Positions 15,720-23,782 of a stretch of DNA of 35,135 nucleotides are shown here, piece after piece (positions within the stretch are counted from its first letter, which is position 1; each line of letters starts with the position of its first letter). The stretch is from contig JAJDVQ010000016.1 of assembly GCA_022826045.1 (NCBI GenBank), positions 1-35,135 of the forward strand, read 5' to 3'. The notes below the pieces were generated by a model. It worked only from the letters and a program-made list of their open reading frames with translations, did not search any database and was not told where the DNA came from. The translations under genes and the position numbers were made by a program. This DNA is from Acidimicrobiia bacterium. GTDB taxonomy: Bacteria > Actinomycetota > Acidimicrobiia > Acidimicrobiales > Poriferisodalaceae.

Positions 15720-16389
15720 ATGGCAACGGTGGCCCGTCGAACACCGAACGCACGCGCCTCAGTCGTGCTCGTCTTCGGTGAGAACGCCAACGATGCTCGC
15801 TCTGTCGCGCGCCTGATCGAGGCGGCTCTGCCCCGAACTCCAAGGGCGAGTCAAGGCCCGGAACGCACCTCCCTCGCTGCAGCGGTCTGCTTCGCCTGAT
15901 GCCGTTCACGCATGGACAGAACGTGTTGCCGATGTGGTACGTGCGAACCGACGACCCGTCGCCTGTGTCTTCGTTCATAGAGACTCCGACGTGCCCGACG
16001 CCACGGGTCGACTCCAAGCCCAAACCGAAGATGCGCTTCGGGCAGCAGGCTTGTCCGATGCCCATGCGGTCGTGCCTGTCCAAGAAATCGAGTCGTGGTG
16101 GATGCTCTTTCCCGACGCAGCGGAGGAAGTGCGCAATTCGTGGCGAGGCCAACTCGACCGGTCTCCAGCAGATCGAGACGCGGTGCAGAACCCGAAGGAA
16201 GCTCTGCGCCGAAGAACCGGTCGAACCAATCGGCGCGACGCCTACAGTGCCGCCGACTCGCCACGCGTCGCCGGCCGTGTGGCCGCCGCCCTCGAGGCGG
16301 GTGCCCAACCGACAGGTCGGAGCCCCTCGTTCGACCGCTTCCGCTACTCGGTTTCCGAATGCTGCGATCGGGTTGCTACGAACGGCTAG
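15720..16389 (+). pseudogene. TOPRIM/DUF4276-like partner of the ATPase, frameshifted
   Basis: ATG 15720 opens a frame with VVLVFGENANDARSVARLIE, a TOPRIM-like first strand with its Gly-Glu, and stops at 15897-15899. Similarity continues in the next frame from about 15826: LCPELQGRVKARN, then VADVVRANRRPVACVFVHRD with an Asp-x-Asp pair (DSD), VPVQEIESWWMLFPDAAEEV, KEALRRRTGR and DSPRVAGRV. A one-base insertion between about 15817 and 15840 would explain the break. The whole would be about 220 residues. It may be a true pseudogene, a sequencing error or programmed frameshifting. The last 14 bases overlap the end of hsdR tail to tail. The assignment to DUF4276-like proteins is by motif order only. 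Confidence 0.6.
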
Positions 16390-19300
16390 CTGTTGCTTGG
16401 GGTGCTGGGGGCCAGCGGCGGGCGATGATGCGGTCGCGTTCTTCGGCGTCGCGGACCTCGACCGTGGAGGTGGGGGTGCGGAGCCAGAAAACTTGGCTGT
16501 CGCCCTTGCGTTCGTAGATCGGGAAGCCTGATGGGTCGATGCTGACTCGCGCGACATGGTTGCCGTTGATCACGTGGAATTCCGTCGCCAGCAGCGGCAG
16601 CACAGAGTCCCCGAGGCGGTTGCGGATCAGGTTTTCGAGGTGTTGGCCCCACAGGTCGTAGTCGCCACGTTCGCCTCGCTTGGAGAACGTGGCGAAGTCA
16701 TCCTCGAGGCCGTGCACCGTGCCGTCGTCGGCAATGCCGACCAGCAGCGTTCCGCCGACGGCCGAGTTGGCGAACCCCGCGATGGTCTTGATCGCGGCGT
16801 CCTCAGGGTGGCCCCCCTTGCGTTGCTGGTGGATGTCCCAGCGCAGCGTGGACTTGTACTCCAAGAATTGTGATTCCCGGTCGGGACCCAGCAGGTCGCC
16901 GATGGGGCATGTTCGCTGGCGAGCCACCGTGGCACGCCGATGGACTTCGACGGCGTAGATGTCGCGCACCGCCGCCTGCAGGTCCTCGTCGTCGAGGTAT
17001 TCGTAGATCAGTCCGCTGTTGCGATCGAGACGATCCAGCAGCGCTTTCTCGTATCGGTCGGGGAACACATGGTCGCGGAATGTGGCTTCGTCGTTGCTGG
17101 CGGCCTGGTGCTGTACGTGAACGTCGGCGATCAGATCGCCGGCTGCTGCTTCGAACACCAGGCGGTCCTCGTCGGTCCAGTTGGTGCCTAAGCGCTCGTT
17201 CATGCGGGCGATGATCTCCGACAGGCGTTCCTCTTCGGGGTCGACCATCGGCCCGGTGCCGGAGTAGATGGTCGTCACCTCGGCCTCGCCGCCCGGCAGG
17301 TCGATCGAGCCTTCGAATGCCAGTTCGTGCCGCAGGTGGGTCAACTCCACTTCCGAGCCGAGGTTGATGGTCTCGCCTGCGGAGGAGTCTCGGATGATCG
17401 CGGTCAGCGCACGGCAGAACAGGTAGTCCCGCTCGAGCTCAGGGTTGCGGAACGGCACCACGAGCGACAAGAAGCTGTACACGCGCACGAAGCGTCCGAG
17501 CGCGTCCCGAAAGGACTCTTGATCCTCGTCGGACAGCCCGCCGAAACGTTCGACCGCGGGTTGAAGTGCAGCGTGGACCTGAGCGTGTGCGTTCTCGCTC
17601 AGCAGCAGCGCAGCGGCCCGCTGCATCTCGCCCGTATCGAGCACGCCGAACCCGTCGAGGTCGTGCCGGGTGTCGAACAGCAGGTTCGGGTCGGTCGGCG
17701 GAGCGACAGTTTTGCCGTGGTACACCGCGAACGCCTCGCCGATCTCGTCGGCATCGTTCACGAAGTCCACGACGAAGGTTCCTGACTTGTCGGGATGGAT
17801 GCGGTTGAGGCGCGAAAGCGTCTGCACCGCGGCCAGTCCCGTCAGCGTCTTGTCGACGTACATGGCGGCCAGTTTCGGCTGGTCGAATCCCGTCTGGAAC
17901 TTCTCGGCCACCACCATGATCTGCCACTGGTCGGTGTCGAACTGCGCCGCGGTCTGCGACTCGCCGAAGCCGTTCGCCTTCGTCTCGGTCAGCCCGTCGA
18001 CCTCGCCCGAGAAGGCCACCAGCACCCCGAGCTCATAGCCGTTGTTCGCTGCGTAGCCGCGCAGCGCCTCCCACATCCGCACTGCATGAGGCCGTGACGA
18101 GCACACCACCATCGCCTTCGCCTTTTTCCCGACTTGGCGGGCGATCTTCGAGCGGAAATGCTCCACGACGATCTCGGCCTTCTGCGCCAGGTTGTCGGGG
18201 TGCAGAGTGACGAACCGGGCCAGCGCGCTGCGGGCCTTGCCGGTCTCATAGGAGGGATCCTCGAGGATCGCCTTTTCCAGATGGGAGTACTGCGTGTAGG
18301 TCGTGTACCCGGCCAGCACGTCCATGATGAAGCCCTCTTCGATGGCTTGGCGCATCGGGTACAGGTGGAACGGCTGGTGCCTGCCGTCGTCGTCGGGCTC
18401 GCCGAAGAGTTCCAAGGTCCGGCCCTTGGGGGTCGCGGTGAACGCGAAGAACGACAGATTGGGCTGCGGACCCCGCGCCGCCACGGCCTCGGCCAGCAGC
18501 ACCTCGGCCTCGCCGGGCTCGATGTCTGCGTCGTCGTCGATCTCAGGCTCGGCCGAGCCAAGCGCCCGCCGCAGTTCCTTGGCGGCCTCGCCGGTCTGTG
18601 ACGAGTGGGCCTCATCGACGATGACCGCATAGCTGCGCTCGGGCAGCGAGCCGATCTTGTCGAAGACGTACGGAAACTTCTGCAGCGTCGTCACGATGAC
18701 GCGCGCCTGCTCACCAGCCAACGCCTCAGCGAGCTGCGCGGAGGACTCCTCGATGCGCTGCACCACGCCCACCGCATGCTCGAACTGGCTAATCGTGTCT
18801 TGCAGCTGGCGGTCGAGCACGAGCCGATCGGTGATCACCACGACCTTGTCGAACACCCTGACGTCGTCTGCGGCGTGCAGCGACGACAGCCGGTGAGCCA
18901 GCCATGCGATCGAGTTGGACTTGCCCGAACCCGCAGAGTGCTGCACCAAGTAGCTGCGGCCCGGCCCGTGCTGCCGGGCGTCGGCCTCAAGACGCCGCAC
19001 GGCGTCCCACTGGTGGAACCTCGGAAATATGACATCGGGACGCGCCTTGGAACCCTTCGACGGCTTGTCGACATGAATGAAACGGCCCAAGATGTCCAGC
19101 CAGGCGTCACGGTGCCACACCTGCTCCCACAGGTACGAAGTGCTGTGCCCGTTGACGTTCGGAGAATTGCCCTTACCGAGTTCATGGCCCCGGTTGAACG
19201 GCAGGAACCGAGTGCTCGCTCCGGCCAACCTCGTGGTCATCGCCACCGAGAACGGATCCACAGCGAAATGCACCACGCCGAGCCGGCCCAAGGTCCGGTT

Positions 19301-19858
19301 CCGTTGCGGACGCTTGCGGTACTGAGCGACGGCATCCTCGATACCTTGACCTGTGAGCGGGTTCTTGAGCTCAGCGGTAGCGACCGGAACGCCGTTCACG
19401 AACAGGCCCAGATCGACGGTCTGGTTGCTGCCCGGTTCGAAGGGCAACTGCCGGGTCACCGACAGCACGTTCGCGTCGTAGCGCTCAGCCAACTCGGGCG
19501 TCAAGCTATGAGCAGGCCGAAAGTAGGCGATCTGGATCGTGACGTTGCGATCCACCACACCCCGGCGCAACACGTCGACGGTGCCCCGCTTGTCCAACTC
19601 GGCCGCCAACCGCAGCGCGAATCCGGCTTGCGCCTTGTCACGGTCGCCGCCGTAGGCAGTCTTGACCAAGCGTTCCCAATCAGCACCCTGTGTCTTTCCG
19701 ACGAACTCGAATAGATCAGCCGTATCGACCCCGGCCGCAGCATCGAAGTCCCGCGGCTCGTCCACCGCATTGCCAACCTTGACCCACCGATAGCCGCCCT
19801 CGGCCGCAAGCCAGCCGGCAATATGCGCCTCGAACGCCGCTTCGGAGACAGAGTTCAC
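16376..19858 (-). CDS. hsdR: Type I restriction endonuclease subunit R with C-terminal AlbA_2-like domain
   Basis: HsdR is the motor and nuclease subunit of a type I restriction complex. The 1160-residue protein has the nuclease core near the N-terminus (Asp149 in QTVDLGLF, Glu163-x-Lys165 in TAELKNP), Walker A HSAGSGKSNS (Lys313), DEAH at 415-418 in VIVDEAHSSQTG, the TAT motif FFAFTATPKG, and helicase domain 2 with VVAEKFQTGFDQP and LSRLNRIHPDKSG. An unusual extra domain follows from about residue 995: DRESQFLEYKSTLRWD, then IKTIAGFANSAVGGTLLVGI and GTVHGLEDDF, matching the AlbA_2/Schlafen-type domain. The start is GTG 19858 with a weak purine-rich stretch upstream; TAGTGT at 19900-19895 may be its -10. 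Same strand as hsdM and hsdS but separated from hsdS by about 5 kb of cargo. Confidence 0.93.
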   Translation of the reverse strand: MNSVSEAAFEAHIAGWLAAEGGYRWVKVGNAVDEPRDFDAAAGVDTADLFEFVGKTQGADWERLVKTAYGGDRDKAQAGFALRLAAELDKRGTVDVLRRGVVDRNVTIQIAYFRPAHSLTPELAERYDANVLSVTRQLPFEPGSNQTVDLGLFVNGVPVATAELKNPLTGQGIEDAVAQYRKRPQRNRTLGRLGVVHFAVDPFSVAMTTRLAGASTRFLPFNRGHELGKGNSPNVNGHSTSYLWEQVWHRDAWLDILGRFIHVDKPSKGSKARPDVIFPRFHQWDAVRRLEADARQHGPGRSYLVQHSAGSGKSNSIAWLAHRLSSLHAADDVRVFDKVVVITDRLVLDRQLQDTISQFEHAVGVVQRIEESSAQLAEALAGEQARVIVTTLQKFPYVFDKIGSLPERSYAVIVDEAHSSQTGEAAKELRRALGSAEPEIDDDADIEPGEAEVLLAEAVAARGPQPNLSFFAFTATPKGRTLELFGEPDDDGRHQPFHLYPMRQAIEEGFIMDVLAGYTTYTQYSHLEKAILEDPSYETGKARSALARFVTLHPDNLAQKAEIVVEHFRSKIARQVGKKAKAMVVCSSRPHAVRMWEALRGYAANNGYELGVLVAFSGEVDGLTETKANGFGESQTAAQFDTDQWQIMVVAEKFQTGFDQPKLAAMYVDKTLTGLAAVQTLSRLNRIHPDKSGTFVVDFVNDADEIGEAFAVYHGKTVAPPTDPNLLFDTRHDLDGFGVLDTGEMQRAAALLLSENAHAQVHAALQPAVERFGGLSDEDQESFRDALGRFVRVYSFLSLVVPFRNPELERDYLFCRALTAIIRDSSAGETINLGSEVELTHLRHELAFEGSIDLPGGEAEVTTIYSGTGPMVDPEEERLSEIIARMNERLGTNWTDEDRLVFEAAAGDLIADVHVQHQAASNDEATFRDHVFPDRYEKALLDRLDRNSGLIYEYLDDEDLQAAVRDIYAVEVHRRATVARQRTCPIGDLLGPDRESQFLEYKSTLRWDIHQQRKGGHPEDAAIKTIAGFANSAVGGTLLVGIADDGTVHGLEDDFATFSKRGERGDYDLWGQHLENLIRNRLGDSVLPLLATEFHVINGNHVARVSIDPSGFPIYERKGDSQVFWLRTPTSTVEVRDAEERDRIIARRWPPAPQATASRS

Positions 19859-20027
19859 TCCGCCGCCTACCGGCTCAGACCAGACATCAGATTCACACTA
19901 GAACCCTGGTGACGAGAGATGCTCCCCGCCTGAGCACCGTTGGCGTGCTCCGCGTCCGGCATCGCCGCAGTGTCCGTACGCTTGGTGGCTGATCGTTCGT
20001 CGCCCCTGGATCGTCTCTGACGTCGAG

Positions 20028-20056
20028 TTGACATTCGGGCCTGATGGGCCGATAAT
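20028..20056 (+). promoter_or_regulatory. Near-consensus sigma70-type promoter
   Basis: TTGACA at 20028-20033, a 17-base spacer and GATAAT at 20051-20056. This is among the best promoters in the window, yet no credible plus-strand gene follows; a strongly folding sequence does. Confidence 0.6.
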
Positions 20057-20062
20057 GAGCGT

Positions 20063-20160
20063 GCCCTCCAGTGCTGTTCTGGAGGGAAGACGTGAGTCCC
20101 GGAGTGCCAGGCCGAGGGCCTGCCGCAAGGCAAGCCGACTAGGACGGGAGCCGGGGCTTT
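20063..20160 (+). ncRNA. Candidate structured small RNA of unknown class
   Basis: Downstream of the promoter at 20028-20056 lies dense self-complementarity in a stretch with no convincing coding frame. First is a perfect 8-bp hairpin, CCCTCCAG and CTGGAGGG around a 7-base loop (20064-20086). Then AGTCCCGG (20095-20102) can pair with CCGGGGCT (20151-20158), enclosing the hairpin CAGGCC-GAG-GGCCTG and a TGCC-GCAA-GGCA stem with a GNRA tetraloop. The right arm is followed by TTTCGCATTT, a weak termination context. The RNA would be about 100 nt and run towards the 3' end of the DUF3800 gene. It does not match tmRNA, RNase P, SRP or 6S features that I can recall. The structure was folded by eye, and the minus strand could instead be part of the hsdR leader. 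Confidence 0.4.
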
Positions 20161-20171
20161 CGCATTTCTGG

Positions 20172-20756
20172 TCACCCGTTGGCCACCTCGACGATGCCTG
20201 CGCCCGACAGCCGCTCGAAGATCGCGCTGTTGCGTCCCAGCAGATGTTCGGTGGTGACGCCGCAGATGGCATCGGCTATCCACAGGAGCGGCTCGGCCTT
20301 CGATCGCCAGTCGTAGCTGAACGGCACGCCGCCGTCAGCTGCAAATGTCTCCAGCAGCGTCTCTTGGTCACGCCGGTCACTGGTCTCGTCGCCGGACTCG
20401 ATGATCAGGTGAGTGATGCCGTCATCAGCCAGCCGGTGAGCGTGGGCAGCTAGCAGATCCCGCCGCGCCGCGACTTGGCCGCGCCGCGCAACAGATCGCC
20501 ACAGCACCGTGGCCATCGGCTGTGCTTCCTCAAGCACAGCCGCCATCCGCCCGATGGCCTCGGGTCCTTCGCGGCGGTAGTGAAACGGCGAGGTCCGTTC
20601 GCCGACAACCCCGGCAACACGCTGGCGGAAGTCAGGCCAATCGAAGACCACGGCGGCGGTGACGACGTAGTAGAGCCCCGCGCCAGCAACAGGCGACGAT
20701 TCATCAATCACGGCCACCACATCGCCGTGTATTGGTTGGCCATCACTGAACCTCAT
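20172..20756 (-). CDS. DUF3800-like (RNase H-fold) protein
   Basis: A 194-residue protein resembling DUF3800, a predicted RNase H-fold nuclease family frequent in defence and mobile regions. The N-terminal strand is VVAVIDESSPVAG (IDES motif). It is followed by LYYVVTAAVVF, a central HLIIESGDETSDRRDQ with further acidic residues, and a late helix AEPLLWIADAICGVT whose Asp matches the usual LADxxxG position. The acidic set (Asp, Glu, Asp, Asp) suits a two-metal nuclease. Its ATG overlaps the stop of the upstream winged-helix gene by four bases (20753-20756), so the two are co-translated. Function is not established. Confidence 0.65.
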   Translation of the reverse strand: MRFSDGQPIHGDVVAVIDESSPVAGAGLYYVVTAAVVFDWPDFRQRVAGVVGERTSPFHYRREGPEAIGRMAAVLEEAQPMATVLWRSVARRGQVAARRDLLAAHAHRLADDGITHLIIESGDETSDRRDQETLLETFAADGGVPFSYDWRSKAEPLLWIADAICGVTTEHLLGRNSAIFERLSGAGIVEVANG

Positions 20757-21574
20757 CGCCGCCTGGCCCCCCTGCGCCGGGAACGCTGGCTTCGGCCTAC
20801 TGGCCCGAAAGGCGGCTGCAGTGTGTAGCGATGCTCTGTTGTGACACCCGTGGCGGACAGCGGTGCTGTCTTCACACGAACGTCGACATCCAACAGGCCA
20901 CGCGACCGCAGGCCAGACAGGCCCCGCTGGGCTGTGTCGGCCGAGACGCCGTACCAGTTCGGGACGTCCTCGATCGGCAGCCGAAATCCATCGTTGAAAC
21001 TCAACGAGATCAACAGCATCGCAAGCTCGGGAACGCTCAGCTCCCTGATCCAGCGCGCCTCATCGTCAGGCCCGAGCCGCCACAGCTCCACCGGGACCTT
21101 GATGTAGTTGTCGTCAACTTCCTTCCGACAATCCCTGTCGCCCGGATGGGTGTAGTCGCGCCCCGAGCCGTCTTCGCGAAGCAGCGTGATCTGGGCCATG
21201 CGGTCGTAACGCCCACGACGAATGAGGCCGTGATCATCCAACCGTCGCCATGCCTTGGAGATCGCGCCAGTCGCGCCCTTCGTGTTCGGCAGCGGGTTTC
21301 CGAGAGCACGTGCCCATACCGAGGCAGGCAACGCGGTGTCCCACGGTGGCGATGACGCCTTCAGCACGGCCGTCAAATACAAGCGGAGTCCGAGCGAATC
21401 GCCAGCTCGTACGAGTTCGGCCAGCACTGACCCGCCATCCGTCCCTTCCGAGGATTTCTTCTGAAGGAAGGCCCTGCGCAGCGGGGCATGATCGCGACCA
21501 GCCTCAACTACGATGGCCTCAATGGTCTCGTTGGCCGTGGCCGGAAGCTCGTCCTCGTCGCGTGCATCTGCCAT
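20753..21574 (-). CDS. Tandem winged-helix protein of unknown function
   Basis: A 273-residue protein that I do not recognise as a named family. It appears to hold two winged-helix modules: one around WARALGNPLPNTKGATGAIS and KAWRRLDDHGLIRRGRYDRM, another around ELSVPELAMLLISLSF, VPNWYGVSADTAQRGLSGLR and SRGLLDVDVRVK. The layout resembles replication-initiator-like or regulatory DNA-binding proteins. The end is strongly basic (RSQRSRRRGARRR). ATG 21574 is chosen over earlier in-frame codons because GAGGG lies just upstream and coding character begins there. It overlaps the DUF3800 gene by four bases, forming a two-gene unit in the same orientation as the hsd genes. Confidence 0.65.
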   Translation of the reverse strand: MADARDEDELPATANETIEAIVVEAGRDHAPLRRAFLQKKSSEGTDGGSVLAELVRAGDSLGLRLYLTAVLKASSPPWDTALPASVWARALGNPLPNTKGATGAISKAWRRLDDHGLIRRGRYDRMAQITLLREDGSGRDYTHPGDRDCRKEVDDNYIKVPVELWRLGPDDEARWIRELSVPELAMLLISLSFNDGFRLPIEDVPNWYGVSADTAQRGLSGLRSRGLLDVDVRVKTAPLSATGVTTEHRYTLQPPFGPVGRSQRSRRRGARRR

Positions 21575-22339
21575 GCCCTCGAACGTACATCGACAGCGTG
21601 TAAAAGCCACCTTGCCAGCAGAGCAAGATGCCATGTGCCAGACAGTTGAATCGCCTTCACAGCGGTATCCATACCAGTACCTCGCAGTGCCTGTCGAAGT
21701 ACCACGTTCCATTGCCAGTCGTAGTGCCGTAGCGACTCGCCGGGGTAGCGGAGCGATGTCGGTCCGAGACCGAGAGGCCGACGGCGACAACACGCAACTG
21801 ACCTGATTTCTGCGCGATGCGCCGCGAAACCCCGCCACGAGCCGACAACGCGCGCGATGAACGCGCGCGACGTAGGCCCGGACGAGCGGGATCTGTCCGA
21901 TACTTCAGCGCCAGGTGCGCCGTCCGGTGGCCTGCTGTTGGGTGTGCGGCCGGTGTGGTTGCTCCTGCCACACTCTGCGGATAGCGAGGGAGCGTCCGAA
22001 AGACGCGCCACCAGCGCCGCCCGAGCCGAAGTCGTGGGCCCGCACGGCCAAGCCAGCCAACTCGGCTACCTCCTCGAGTGCCCCCTCAGCCCAGACTCCG
22101 CTTCGCTTCATGGCCGTTCCGAGCCTGGGCTGCAGCGTGGTCACCGGATCCACAGATGGCGAACAGAGCGGAAACGGCGATGTCGCGGAGTCCGTGAGTA
22201 CTGCGTCGTCGGCGGAACTCCCCGAGGTGACGACTGAGAGGCCACGCTGTGGACGCGGACCGGTTCGGTCGAGCGCGTGACGAATTCGATTGCGCACGGT
22301 TGAATCAGGCCGTTCCCGCTGGAGTACGGGGGTGCGAGC
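21575..22339 (+). other. Long divergent intergenic region
   Basis: This 765-base gap lies between the divergently transcribed winged-helix gene and the ParB-like gene. Several frames are open, but none shows recognisable protein character on either strand. It must hold both promoters, though no near-consensus one is obvious. It contains the CG-rich inverted repeat at 21849-21869. Confidence 0.5.
21849..21869 (+). repeat. Perfect CGCGCGCG inverted repeat
   Basis: Two 8-base CGCGCGCG arms are separated by ATGAA. The sequence can form a hairpin or, being alternating purine-pyrimidine, Z-DNA. It may be a protein site between the two divergent genes. Function unknown. Confidence 0.5.
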
Positions 22340-23779
22340 GTGAAGTTCAGGAACATTGCTGTCGCCGATCTGGATCTCGACATTCGGAATCCTCGCCATG
22401 GACCGCTTACCAGTCAGGAGGCAGCCATCAAGGCGCTCGTCGACGAGCAGGCGCGCAAGCAGGACAACCTGCTCACCAACCTCGCTCTCGACATCCACGA
22501 ACGTGGTCTGAGTCCGACTCTACGATTCACCGTGCTCAAGGAGCCTGCCGGTCGGTTCACTGTGCTCGACGGGAACCGGCGGCTCGCCGCCTTGCGCCTT
22601 CTTGAGCGCCCCGATCTGCTGCCGCCAGAGGCAGAGCCGCCCGACTTCGCTGAACGAGTGGCACAAGCAGGACAGCGGCCGCATTCGGTGGACTGCTATG
22701 TGGTCCAGCGGCGCGAAGAAGCTGACGTGTGGCTTGAGCGCACCCATCAAGGTCAGCTCGACGGCATCGGGACCCTTGCTTGGACGCCAGCGGCTCAGCA
22801 TCGCTGGCGGCCCTTGGGACGGCCGACCCAGACATCGAGAGCTATCGACATTCTGGACTGGCTGCGTCCTCGCGTCGCTGGTGCAGATGCGGTTGAGCGC
22901 CACATCGGCTACGTCGAGCGCAACGCCACGACCAACCTCGGCCGGTTGGCACAGACCAAGGTTGTGCAGCGCCTTGTCGGGTTCCACTTCGACGGGCACG
23001 AGGTCGTCGCTGATGCCTCCGAGTCCGACTTGGCGCGTCGCCTGTCAGTCCTCGTCAGCGATCTTGCGTCAGGGCGAGCAGTCACCGAGATTCACAAGAA
23101 GGAACAACGCGAGTCGTACGTGCGCGGCCTGTTGGGCTCCGACCTGCACGAGCAGCAGACCGACGATCGGGCCGCGTCCGAACCTGCGCACGAGGACGAG
23201 GGGCAGCTCCAGATGAGCGAGCAAACCGGTCCCGTCGAGACAGAATCGGCCGCTGATGACCAAGCCACCGAGGGTTCGGCGGCTGCAGCGAACAACACGC
23301 AGAGCCCAGAACCGCCAGCGTCCTCTGATCGGCCCCAAACACCGCGGCTCTTTCGAGAGGTCAACGTCGACGGCTTGCACCACCGCACACAAAGCATCTT
23401 CAGAGAGTTGCGAAGTCTCGATCTGTTCAGGTTCCCGAACGCCGCCGCCGTACTGCTTCGCAGCGCCATCGAACTCAGCGTCGACGAACACCTTGAGGCA
23501 CTCGGTCGCAGGCCTGCACCTGACACCGAACTCGCGAAACGGATCAGGGCGTCAATCAACGAACTTGCTGCCACAAGTCCAGGCGACAAGCGGTTTGAGG
23601 CGATCCAGACTGATCTGGGCAAGCAGTACAGCCTGGTTTCTGCTCGGAATCTCAACCAGTACGTCCATAACCTCCACAATGCTCCGATCCCAAAGGATCT
23701 CGAGACGATCTCGGTGAACTACGCCCCACTTATCGAGGGCATTTCGGCTGCGGTTGCATCTCGACGAACGGCCCGCTGA
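22340..23779 (+). CDS. ParB/Srx-like protein with a HEPN-like C-terminal region
   Basis: A 479-residue two-part protein. Residues about 1-95 form a ParB/sulfiredoxin-type domain: LDLDIRNPRHGPLTSQEAAI, then FTVLKEPAGRFTVLDGNRRL with the DGNRR nucleotide-binding loop at 77-81. The middle (about 270-335) is a low-complexity, acidic, probably disordered linker. The C-terminal part (about 345-465) is helical, with RTQSIFRELRSLDLF, NAAAVLLRSAIELSVDEHLE and finally SARNLNQYVHNLH. Arg436-x6-His443 fits the Rx4-6H catalytic motif of HEPN ribonucleases. The ParB call is firm; the HEPN call is inference from motif and helix pattern. The GTG start has a G-rich ribosome binding site upstream. The stop lies three bases before a Dam-type methyltransferase, indicating coupled expression. 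Confidence 0.72.
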   Translation: MKFRNIAVADLDLDIRNPRHGPLTSQEAAIKALVDEQARKQDNLLTNLALDIHERGLSPTLRFTVLKEPAGRFTVLDGNRRLAALRLLERPDLLPPEAEPPDFAERVAQAGQRPHSVDCYVVQRREEADVWLERTHQGQLDGIGTLAWTPAAQHRWRPLGRPTQTSRAIDILDWLRPRVAGADAVERHIGYVERNATTNLGRLAQTKVVQRLVGFHFDGHEVVADASESDLARRLSVLVSDLASGRAVTEIHKKEQRESYVRGLLGSDLHEQQTDDRAASEPAHEDEGQLQMSEQTGPVETESAADDQATEGSAAAANNTQSPEPPASSDRPQTPRLFREVNVDGLHHRTQSIFRELRSLDLFRFPNAAAVLLRSAIELSVDEHLEALGRRPAPDTELAKRIRASINELAATSPGDKRFEAIQTDLGKQYSLVSARNLNQYVHNLHNAPIPKDLETISVNYAPLIEGISAAVASRRTAR

Positions 23780-23782
23780 GCG

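Noticed and set aside
16395..19714. Plus-strand open frames antisense to hsdR
   Set aside because: They are low-complexity shadows of the well-conserved hsdR gene.
20063..20171. Interpretation of the structured region as a TnpB/IscB guide RNA (transposon end)
   Set aside because: No tnpB or iscB reading frame, intact or decayed, is recognisable beside it, and I cannot match the fold to those RNA classes.
21905..22498. 197-codon minus-strand frame in the gap before the ParB-like gene
   Set aside because: Its 5' half is antisense to the ParB-like gene and the rest has no recognisable domain or ribosome binding site.
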